Source of the DNA: a virus
IMG/VR virus record: IMGVR_UViG_3300017744_000019
Span: 1 to 45,858 of that record
Reading direction: 5' to 3' (one strand)
DNA length: 45,858 nt
The notes beneath the pieces were generated by a model. The model was not told the origin of the DNA and did not search any database. It saw only the letters and a program-made list of their open reading frames with translations. Positions 38,846-45,858 of this stretch are shown piece by piece. The position numbers and the translations under genes are program-made. The stretch's first letter is position 1. The number at the start of each line of letters is the position of its first letter.

Positions 38846-40458
38846 CAACCATTGCTCTTCCATGTCCACCTTCAGGTCTACCAACCAAGGCGGACCTCAC
38901 CAACATGTTCAATCAGATCACTGCGATACCTAGTGACATACAGGCGCAGATAGAAGAACTGAAAACCCAAGCGCAGACGGACACTAGGGAAACCCTCGAG
39001 CGTATCCAGAATCTAGAGAACGAGATGAAGGAGAAGGTGGGAGAAGAACGTGCACGGGTTCAAGCACAGATAGATGCACTAGAGAATGGCGAAGATCCAT
39101 TTGGTATTATATCAGAGTTAGAAGATACAATCAAGGATATTGAAGAAACTATTGAAACTATCTCCGACTTGTTTACGCCATGGTGGGATAAGGGTAAGGT
39201 TCGGCAGTTAGAGAAAGAGGCAGAGGACGCATTCACCGAACTGGTACAAGAGTTTCATATCTACATTCCCGTGAAGATGATGGAGATGATATCGAAGATT
39301 GTTCCTGTATCGTTTTCCGTTCCGGTGCTAGGATTAACTATTGATGCATTACGCATCATGGAACCAGAATACCAAGAGGAACTTAAACAACAAATTGCTG
39401 GTATCACTGAAGAGTATACCACAAAACTAGAAACATTGCAACAAGATTTTGAATCCGGTAAGTTACAAGAGGACGCATATAACTCTGCAATGGATGAGCT
39501 GGAAGACCAAAGGTCACAGATCATTGATGCAGTGTATGCACTTGTACCTGAGCAGTATCGTTACTTTGATGGTGAGTTCGGTGTAGAGTGTGCAGAGTGG
39601 AAGGCAAAACTTACATGGTCGTACATAAAGAATGAGATCATGGAGTGGTGTACAATGTCGCTCTTCAAACTATTAGATAAATTGATTGGTATGTTCAAGG
39701 AGATATGGGATGCATTAGGGTTACCCGATCTACCTATCCCTCTCTCATTTGATATGGCAGCATGGGTACGTGCAGTTATAGATCAGGTCGTCGCAAAGTA
39801 TCAAGAAGAGATGGACCGTATCACGGGCGATATAGAAAAACTACAGAACTTTGATGTAGAACAGGAAATCGCTGACTTAGAACAGGACGCCAAGGACAAG
39901 GCAACAGAGATAGAAGACAAGATCAATAACTTTGATGCACAGAAAGAACTCGAAGATCAACTAGCAAAGTTGCAGGGTGATATTGTATCACAGATTATGG
40001 AATTGTCAATACCTTTACCATCACCTTTTGATATCAGTATACAAGATATCATGGGTGGAGAGATCGAAGGTAAGGTGCAGTGCCTCGAAGATAAGATAAA
40101 CCAGATATGTACTGCGGCTAGAGACTGGAAGATTATCACTATGAAGGAACTGTTCAACATATGGTTGAAGAAGATTAAGAAGTTCCTTGATGCAATTGGT
40201 CTAGGTAAACTTCTAGACTTCCTCACTCTCACTTTCTGTGACGTACTTGAGTTGATAGGACTTCCATTAGAGATCCCACTGCCAGGTTTAGACAAATTAT
40301 CAGCACTAGGAGTGTTGCCTCCTGTCCTTACGGGAGACATACTCGCGTCACATGATAGACCGCAAGTTACTCTTCCCAGTCTCAGTGATGATGATATACC
40401 CGACTTTGATAATATGACAGAAGAGGAATATCAGGAATTTCTTGAAGGTCTTGTATAA
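38842..40458 (+). CDS. Large coiled-coil structural protein
   Basis: 538 residues. Strongly predicted coiled coils (about 20-110, 175-230, 310-390) with short hydrophobic helices (KMMEMISKIVPVSFSVPVLG, LGKLLDFLTLTFCDVLELIG) and acidic C-terminus (DDDIPDFDNMTEEE). It sits between gp5 and gp25. I cannot name it; tape-measure-like or hub-associated are both possible given its length. Confidence 0.65.
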   Translation: MTTIALPCPPSGLPTKADLTNMFNQITAIPSDIQAQIEELKTQAQTDTRETLERIQNLENEMKEKVGEERARVQAQIDALENGEDPFGIISELEDTIKDIEETIETISDLFTPWWDKGKVRQLEKEAEDAFTELVQEFHIYIPVKMMEMISKIVPVSFSVPVLGLTIDALRIMEPEYQEELKQQIAGITEEYTTKLETLQQDFESGKLQEDAYNSAMDELEDQRSQIIDAVYALVPEQYRYFDGEFGVECAEWKAKLTWSYIKNEIMEWCTMSLFKLLDKLIGMFKEIWDALGLPDLPIPLSFDMAAWVRAVIDQVVAKYQEEMDRITGDIEKLQNFDVEQEIADLEQDAKDKATEIEDKINNFDAQKELEDQLAKLQGDIVSQIMELSIPLPSPFDISIQDIMGGEIEGKVQCLEDKINQICTAARDWKIITMKELFNIWLKKIKKFLDAIGLGKLLDFLTLTFCDVLELIGLPLEIPLPGLDKLSALGVLPPVLTGDILASHDRPQVTLPSLSDDDIPDFDNMTEEEYQEFLEGLV

Positions 40459-40475
40459 GAAGGCTTCAGTTTCTG

Positions 40476-40483
40476 TATAAATA
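40476..40483 (+). promoter_or_regulatory. T4-type late promoter (TATAAATA)
   Basis: Exact octamer 33 nt before gp25, starting the gp25-gp6-tail-fibre unit. Confidence 0.75.
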
Positions 40484-40515
40484 GTAGAAAAAGTATATAA
40501 CGATGGATAATCGAT

Positions 40516-40965
40516 ATGGGTTCGGCAAAAAGAAATTTTTCTATACAGGATGGTAATTTACAGAAGACTCCGATTACGACTTCGGTTACTCGTACCTATT
40601 CAGATATAGACTGTACATTCGAAGCATCCCCTACTGGTGGCATCTATAAAAAGACAGATGCCGCGGCGGTATTGCAGTCTGTAAAGAATCTTCTTATGAC
40701 TAATCATGGAGAACTTCCATACAGACCATATTATGGTGCTAACCTATACGATCTTCTTTTCAGTCTATCTACAGATTTAGAAGTAGAGGACGTTAGTGCT
40801 AATATTAGTTATGCCCTAGAGAAGTTCGAACCCAGAGCAAGGATACAAAACATTAGAAGTTTGGTAAATCCAGACGGCAATTCCTTAGATGTGACTATAG
40901 TTTTTGAAGTGGTGAATACCCAAAAAGTTGTTACGTTGAATTTAAACATTGCAAGGACCAGATAA
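40516..40965 (+). CDS. 25: Baseplate wedge gp25
   Basis: 149 residues. RNFSIQDGNLQKTPI, TYSDIDCTFEA, AVLQSVKNLLMTNHGELPY, GANLYDLLF and FEPRARIQNI match GPW/gp25, part of the sheath-initiation wedge. An ATG at 40503 in another frame reads only 17 residues and is rejected. Confidence 0.85.
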   Translation: MGSAKRNFSIQDGNLQKTPITTSVTRTYSDIDCTFEASPTGGIYKKTDAAAVLQSVKNLLMTNHGELPYRPYYGANLYDLLFSLSTDLEVEDVSANISYALEKFEPRARIQNIRSLVNPDGNSLDVTIVFEVVNTQKVVTLNLNIARTR

Positions 40966-42825
40966 ATGGCTATACAAAATTCAGAGTTAGACTTCTTTTC
41001 GATAAAGTCTCAACTACAAACGTATCTAGAACAGCAAACAGAATTTCAAGATTACGACTTTACCGCAAGTGGTCTATCTAATATACTAGATGTATTGGCA
41101 CACAACACACATATCAATGGTCTGGTTGCCAACATGGCGATTAACGAATCCTTTCTTGGGTCCGCACAGTTACGATCATCGGTTGTATCACATGCAGAGT
41201 CACTAGGTTACATTCCTAAGTCACGTACTGCATCGTCTGCCATTCTATCACTATCAATTGTAGGTCATACTACAGGTCCTGCTTCATTGTCTCTACCTAT
41301 CGGTACAGAGTTCACCTCTTCTTTGGGTACGTCGGTATATACGTTCACTACTCAAGAGCAATGCACAGCACAGTTCGATAATGGGAACTACGTATTCAAA
41401 GACTTCTCTAATGATTCGCGAATAACTGTACGGGAAGGATCTACTAAAACAAAGACATTCCTTGTCGGTGAAGAAGGTGGTGTATATGTACTGCCAGACG
41501 ACACGCTAGATGTATCTACTGTTAATGTTAAAGTATACGATAACTATCTGTCTAACAGATTCCAGAGATTCTCTGACATCAACAATGTTACTACAGTAAA
41601 CTCTGACTCTAAAGTATTCATTCTACGAGAGACTGCTAATGGTCAGTACGAGTTATTCTTTAGCGACGGTAATATCTTAGGTACTGCGCCACGCGCTGGT
41701 AACCGAATAGAAGTAACTTATATCACGTCCCGTGGTTCAGAAGCAAACGGTGCAGAGGTGTTCAGTACTTCAACTACCGTTGATGGTCAACCTATTCAGG
41801 TATCAGTTATCGCTGCAAGTGGTGGCGGTGCAGAGAAAGAAAACGTAGAATCAATCAAACTAAACGCACCTAGGTCATTTGCCGCACAGAACAGATTAGT
41901 TACAGCAGACGATTATACTGCATTGATATCAAAAAACTATGGTAACTTCATACGTGATGTCATTGCATGGGGTGGTAATGATAATATACCACGACAATTC
42001 GGAAAGGTATTTGTTAGTCTTAATTTCTTAGATGGAGTAGCGCCTTCGGTCGAAGAAGAAGTTAAACAGAATATCAAAGACCAGCTGACATCCAACCTAT
42101 CTATTATGTCCATCGATACAGAGTTCGTTGAACCAGAGATGACGTTCTTAGAGTTGACTACAGTATTTAATATCGACCCACTAAAGAGTCCTTCCTCTAC
42201 CGAAGCATTACAGGCTCAAGTCGATGCATTCATTAGAGATTATATGGATAGCGTTTTAGGTACATTTGAATCAGTCTTCCGTCGTTCTAATCTATTAACT
42301 CAGGTAGATTCATTGTCTTCTGCGATACTTAACTCTAAGATGTCAGTTAAGGTACAGCAACGAATTGACCTTGATAGTCAGATTAAAGCAATCGAAGAAT
42401 CAAAGAATGCGCTGGGTAGACCACTACTATCGTACATAGAAAAAGATCACACAATTAAATTCCCATTCTTGCTTGCAGAACCAGACAAGGATGACCATAT
42501 AATAAACTCTTCAGTGTTTAAATCAGATGGCAAGAACGTTGTAATCAAAAACCTATTGGGTTCAACTCAATTACAACTATTGGACCTTGATGGCGCAGTC
42601 ATGATTAATAACATTGGCACATACGATCCAGTGAAGGGAACCATACTACTTAATTCAATACGTATTGACAAGGACGGTTATGTAGGAACTGGTATTCGAT
42701 TATCAGCAGTGCCTGCGAACCAGAGCACAATTAGTCCACTACGTAATTACATCATAACATTAGATGAGAGTGTATCGTCGACTACTGGTTATATAGATGC
42801 AGGGGCAACTAGGGTTATACAATAA
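40966..42825 (+). CDS. 6: Baseplate wedge gp6
   Basis: 619 residues (T4 660). ELDFFSIKSQLQTYLEQQTEF, SNILDVLAHNTHINGLVAN, INESFLGSAQLRSSVVSHAE and LGYIPKSRTA are the gp6 (J-like) N-terminus; VTADDYTALISKNYGNFIRD and VFVSLNFLDG mark the middle. Forms the ring of dimers that holds the baseplate together. One base after gp25. Confidence 0.88.
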   Translation: MAIQNSELDFFSIKSQLQTYLEQQTEFQDYDFTASGLSNILDVLAHNTHINGLVANMAINESFLGSAQLRSSVVSHAESLGYIPKSRTASSAILSLSIVGHTTGPASLSLPIGTEFTSSLGTSVYTFTTQEQCTAQFDNGNYVFKDFSNDSRITVREGSTKTKTFLVGEEGGVYVLPDDTLDVSTVNVKVYDNYLSNRFQRFSDINNVTTVNSDSKVFILRETANGQYELFFSDGNILGTAPRAGNRIEVTYITSRGSEANGAEVFSTSTTVDGQPIQVSVIAASGGGAEKENVESIKLNAPRSFAAQNRLVTADDYTALISKNYGNFIRDVIAWGGNDNIPRQFGKVFVSLNFLDGVAPSVEEEVKQNIKDQLTSNLSIMSIDTEFVEPEMTFLELTTVFNIDPLKSPSSTEALQAQVDAFIRDYMDSVLGTFESVFRRSNLLTQVDSLSSAILNSKMSVKVQQRIDLDSQIKAIEESKNALGRPLLSYIEKDHTIKFPFLLAEPDKDDHIINSSVFKSDGKNVVIKNLLGSTQLQLLDLDGAVMINNIGTYDPVKGTILLNSIRIDKDGYVGTGIRLSAVPANQSTISPLRNYIITLDESVSSTTGYIDAGATRVIQ

Positions 42826-43784
42826 TGTCTAACATATCCAGACAATACAGAAGTGCTCCCAAGTTCTACCAGAGTCAGGTATCTCAGGTATTGCCGGAGT
42901 TTTTCGTAGATGAATATCCTAAACTAATTTCGTTTATAGAGAAGTACTACGAGAGCACTGGAGAGGAAGGTAATACTTCTATAACCCAAAAAATTCATAA
43001 CTTGTTTGATGTGAGAAGTATCTCTAGCACCGAATTAAGTTATTTGGATCAACTGATAGGAGAGATAAGTGACGGACTAGAAACGTCATCATTCTATCAG
43101 AGTCCACGGTTGATGGCAAGACTTCTTGTTGACCTTTACCGCGCTAAGGGTACAGGTATCTCAACCGAACAGTTTTTTAAAGCATTTTATGGTGAAGATG
43201 TAGAAATAAGTTATCCTAAGAAAAACATCTTCATATTAAATGACAAGCCTGGCGGTTCATTAATTGGACCTCAGTCATTGAGGTATATACAGGACGATAA
43301 GAAATACCAGATATTTTCAGTTCTTTTGAAAACAGGTATGTCCTTGAGTGATTATGAAACACTATATACTAAGTTGATACACCCAGCTGGGTTCTACCTT
43401 GCTGCCGAAACAGAAACACAATCAGTTGCAAGTGTTGATTTAAAGGCAGGATTAACCGTAGACCCATTAGAAATTCCTAATTATGCTATACTACTTGAAG
43501 CAACTGCACTAGGTACACATGTACAACCTACCTATTCTCTACTTACTATGGAAGAGAATGATGCAGTAGATGTTAGAACACAAGCACAAAAGGATGAGGG
43601 TTCAGGTATCATTGTAAGTTCTCTAGAGACTTTGGACAGATACGAAAATGTATCTCTGCAACAGTTGGCTGATGATTTCGTAACAGTCGCAGATTGGGCT
43701 GGCGTAAGACCACCAACTTTGGATGATGAAGGTTTAGACCTATCTCAAGAATACGAAACCCTAGACGCATCAGACCACACATAA
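42825..43784 (+). CDS. Baseplate-wedge/fibre-associated structural protein
   Basis: 319 residues. YPKLISFIEKYYESTGEEGN, SYLDQLIGEISDGL, SPRLMARLLVDLYRAKGTG and FFKAFYGEDVEISYPKKNIF resemble the protein following gp6 in T4-like marine phages (gp7/gp8-like in some annotations). A specific symbol is not justified. Overlaps gp6 by one base. Confidence 0.62.
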   Translation: MSNISRQYRSAPKFYQSQVSQVLPEFFVDEYPKLISFIEKYYESTGEEGNTSITQKIHNLFDVRSISSTELSYLDQLIGEISDGLETSSFYQSPRLMARLLVDLYRAKGTGISTEQFFKAFYGEDVEISYPKKNIFILNDKPGGSLIGPQSLRYIQDDKKYQIFSVLLKTGMSLSDYETLYTKLIHPAGFYLAAETETQSVASVDLKAGLTVDPLEIPNYAILLEATALGTHVQPTYSLLTMEENDAVDVRTQAQKDEGSGIIVSSLETLDRYENVSLQQLADDFVTVADWAGVRPPTLDDEGLDLSQEYETLDASDHT

Positions 43785-43796
43785 CGGAAACCTATA

Positions 43797-45858
43797 ATGT
43801 CGAGAAAAATTCTAAATACTGGCGGTTCTGCGAACGACGGAAGTGGTGACACTCTCCGCGAAGCCAGTGAAAAAATAAATCAAAACTTTGAGGAACTATA
43901 CTCTCAGGTTGATATTGGTGGCGGTGATGGTATCACTCCAGAATTTATCAGCAATCTGGTCGATACCGAAGTTCTGGAAGCCCTTAATGGGGTAGACCCT
44001 AGCAAAATTACCGATAATGCTAATGATATTACTAACTTGGATGCACGAGTTTCTAACATCCAAGAAATCATTGACAACACAGACATTGGTGAAAAGGGAC
44101 CTCAAGGAGACCCAGGCGAACTCGGTCCACAAGGTGGAGTCGGTCTACAGGGGGGAGTTGGTCCACAAGGTGCACAAGGTGAAGTCGGACCACAAGGTAC
44201 TACGCCAGGCCCAATAGGACCACAAGGTGCAGTCGGACCACAGGGTATAACTGGACTTCAAGGTAACCCAGGCGAAACCGGACCTCAAGGAAATCAAGGT
44301 CCGCAGGGTATAACTGGTCTCCAAGGTAATCCTGGCGAGACTGGTCCTCAAGGTGAAACTGGTGCTCAAGGTGAAACTGGTCTTCAGGGTAATCCTGGCG
44401 AAACTGGACCTCAAGGAGAGACCGGACCACAAGGTATAATCGGACTTCAGGGTAACCCAGGCGAAACTGGAGCACAGGGTGAACAAGGTCCACAGGGAAT
44501 CATAGGTCTCCAAGGTAACCCAGGCGAAACTGGACCACAGGGTGAACAAGGTGCTCAAGGTATCATTGGTCTTCAGGGAAATCCTGGCGAGACTGGACCA
44601 CAAGGGGAGCAAGGTTCTCAGGGTGTTATTGGTCTACAGGGTAATCCTGGCGAGACTGGTCCGCAAGGTGAAGCTGGACCGCAAGGAATAATTGGTTTAC
44701 AAGGCAACCCAGGCGAAACTGGAGCACAAGGAGAACAGGGTTCTCAGGGTGTTATTGGTCTTCAAGGTAACCCAGGCGAAACTGGTCCTCAAGGAGAGAC
44801 TGGATCACAGGGTGCTATTGGTCTCCAAGGTAATCCTGGCGAGACTGGACCTCAAGGTATACAAGGTGTTCAGGGTAATGTAGGCCTACAGGGTAATGTA
44901 GGTGAAGTCGGACCACAAGGTAATGCAGGGGCAGTTGGACCACAAGGGGTCCAAGGTAATGTTGGTGAATTAGGACCACAAGGTTCTGCTGGCGCACAAG
45001 GTGCTGCTGGAATTCAAGGTAATGTAGGTGAAGTCGGTCCTCAAGGTGAACAAGGTTCTCAAGGTTTCCGTGGTCTCCAAGGTAATGCTGGAGAGCAAGG
45101 TGCCACTGGTTCTACTGGTGTAACTGGTGCTACTGGTTTGCAAGGCAATGCTGGTGCAGTTGGTGCACAAGGCGCAGATGGTGCTCAAGGTGCTATTGGT
45201 ATTCAAGGTAATGTCGGTGAATTAGGACCACAAGGTTCTGCTGGCGCACAAGGTGCCGCTGGAATTCAAGGTAATGTTGGAGATAAAGGTGCTACTGGTG
45301 CAGTTGGTGCACAAGGTGCTGCCGGACTTCAGGGTAATGTTGGAGATAAAGGTGCTACTGGTGATGTTGGTGCTCAAGGTGTTGCCGGACTTCAGGGTAA
45401 CCCAGGCCCATTAGGTGCAACAGGTGTAACAGGTTCTACAGGTTCTACAGGTGCTGCCGGAGCAACTGGAGCGCAGGGTGGTACTGGACTTCAAGGAGAT
45501 CCAGGCCCTAAAGGTCCAGCAGGTACTACTCCAGGCCCAGTAGGTCCGCAAGGACTTGAAGGAGACCCAGGCCCTCAAGGTCCAGCGGGTACAACTCCAG
45601 GCCCAGTGGGTCCACAAGGTAACCCAGGCGATGCCGGTCCTCAAGGAGCAGATGGAGATACTGGACCACAAGGAGCAGACGGTCCACAAGGTGTCGCTGG
45701 TCCACAGGGTCAAGTTGGTAATGTTGGTCCTCAAGGTGCGGATGGAGAAAAAGGTGCACAAGGTGAAACTGGTGCTCAAGGTCTTGTAGGACCTCAAGGT
45801 GCTGATGGAGATACTGGACCACAAGGAGCAGATGGTGCTCAAGGTCTGGTTGGTGCCC
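43797..45858 (+). CDS. Collagen-like tail fibre (partial, runs off the end)
   Basis: At least 687 residues, no stop in the window. The N-terminus [33 protein letters not shown] is the conserved phage fibre attachment pattern (shown in two adjacent pieces: [16 protein letters not shown] and [17 protein letters not shown]). From about residue 99 it is Gly-X-Y repeats rich in PQG, with PGP interruptions ([11 protein letters not shown]), i.e. a trimeric collagen-like rod. The tip domain lies beyond the window. Adsorption role inferred. Confidence 0.85.
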   Translation, partial: MSRKILNTGGSANDGSGDTLREASEKINQNFEELYSQVDIGGGDGITPEFISNLVDTEVLEALNGVDPSKITDNANDITNLDARVSNIQEIIDNTDIGEKGPQGDPGELGPQGGVGLQGGVGPQGAQGEVGPQGTTPGPIGPQGAVGPQGITGLQGNPGETGPQGNQGPQGITGLQGNPGETGPQGETGAQGETGLQGNPGETGPQGETGPQGIIGLQGNPGETGAQGEQGPQGIIGLQGNPGETGPQGEQGAQGIIGLQGNPGETGPQGEQGSQGVIGLQGNPGETGPQGEAGPQGIIGLQGNPGETGAQGEQGSQGVIGLQGNPGETGPQGETGSQGAIGLQGNPGETGPQGIQGVQGNVGLQGNVGEVGPQGNAGAVGPQGVQGNVGELGPQGSAGAQGAAGIQGNVGEVGPQGEQGSQGFRGLQGNAGEQGATGSTGVTGATGLQGNAGAVGAQGADGAQGAIGIQGNVGELGPQGSAGAQGAAGIQGNVGDKGATGAVGAQGAAGLQGNVGDKGATGDVGAQGVAGLQGNPGPLGATGVTGSTGSTGAAGATGAQGGTGLQGDPGPKGPAGTTPGPVGPQGLEGDPGPQGPAGTTPGPVGPQGNPGDAGPQGADGDTGPQGADGPQGVAGPQGQVGNVGPQGADGEKGAQGETGAQGLVGPQGADGDTGPQGADGAQGLVGA
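44253..44882 (+). repeat. 63-nt tandem repeat in the fibre gene
   Basis: Ten copies of a 21-residue unit starting [10 protein letters not shown] at 44253, 44316, 44379, 44442, 44505, 44568, 44631, 44694, 44757 and 44820. The second half varies ([22 protein letters not shown]). Codon-level divergence shows they are not recent identical copies, but they are good substrates for recombination and length variation. Confidence 0.9.

Noticed and set aside
40503-40556. ATG reading 17 residues before gp25
   Set aside because: It stops early; the gp25 pattern is in the frame of ATG 40516.
44253-44882. CRISPR-like regular spacing
   Set aside because: The 63-nt units are in-frame coding repeats with no unique spacers.
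44145-45842. Minus-strand and alternative-frame ORFs across the fibre gene with repetitive Ser/Leu/Trp-rich products
   Set aside because: They are shadows of the Gly-X-Y coding repeats; composition follows the repeat and no RBS is seen.
1-45858. tRNA, rRNA or integrase genes
   Set aside because: No cloverleaf-like sequence and no recombinase motif was found by eye; a tRNA scan would settle this.

Overview
The window looks like part of the genome of a large, lytic, T4-like marine myovirus, read mostly on the + strand. Evidence: recognisable T4-type morphogenesis genes (gp4, gp54, gp26, gp51, gp48, gp53, gp27, gp5, gp25, gp6), an ssDNA-binding protein gp32, a late-transcription co-activator gp33, T4-type late promoters (TATAAATA) at eleven sites, and a dense series of small genes behind strong sigma70-type promoters. 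The sigma70 consensus, the moderate GC content (estimated by eye) and the CmoA-like gene fit a marine gammaproteobacterial host, but the sequence does not prove the host. I see no tRNA, rRNA, CRISPR array, insertion sequence or integrase.

Layout. 1-2.6 kb: end of a DUF932 gene, small conserved phage genes and a free T4-type lysozyme. 2.6-13 kb: auxiliary metabolism (GT-A glycosyltransferase, HAD phosphatase, NodU/CmcH-type carbamoyltransferase, ATP-grasp-like protein, GT-B-like protein, radical SAM/SPASM protein) mixed with membrane and lysis-type genes (3TM holin candidate, lipoprotein metallopeptidase) and a SNase-like nuclease. 12.8-13.9 kb: a short minus-strand pair. 14-16.3 kb: transglutaminase-like peptidase and conserved phage proteins. 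16.3-29 kb: early/middle-type region of small genes behind repeated promoter cassettes. It contains a DUF262-like/HNH nuclease, an AsnB-like PP-loop enzyme, a DNA C5-cytosine methyltransferase and a CmoA-like gene, and ends with gp33 and gp32. 29.9-35 kb: minus-strand late genes (tape-measure candidate, gp51, gp26, gp54, gp2-like, gp4, a methyltransferase). 35-45.9 kb: plus-strand baseplate genes and a collagen-like tail fibre that runs off the end.

The most exciting candidate system is at 19.9-21.8 kb. A C5-cytosine methyltransferase overlaps by 11 nt a CmoA family gene, the family that makes carboxy-S-adenosylmethionine. In the methyltransferase the usual motif X Asn is an Arg. A basic residue at that position has been reported to let an engineered C5 methyltransferase use carboxy-SAM. 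I infer a natural DNA-carboxymethylation pathway giving 5-carboxymethylcytosine, perhaps tailored further by the adjacent PP-loop enzyme.

Other notable points: a probable -1 frameshift at a T8 run joining gp26 to gp51 just before the tape-measure candidate; a late promoter inside the loop of an RNA hairpin that would sequester the ribosome binding site of early read-through transcripts; an apparently leaderless late gene; a family of early promoters sharing their initially transcribed sequence, three with a perfect palindrome in the spacer; and an AU-rich tandem repeat at the gp32 ribosome binding site.
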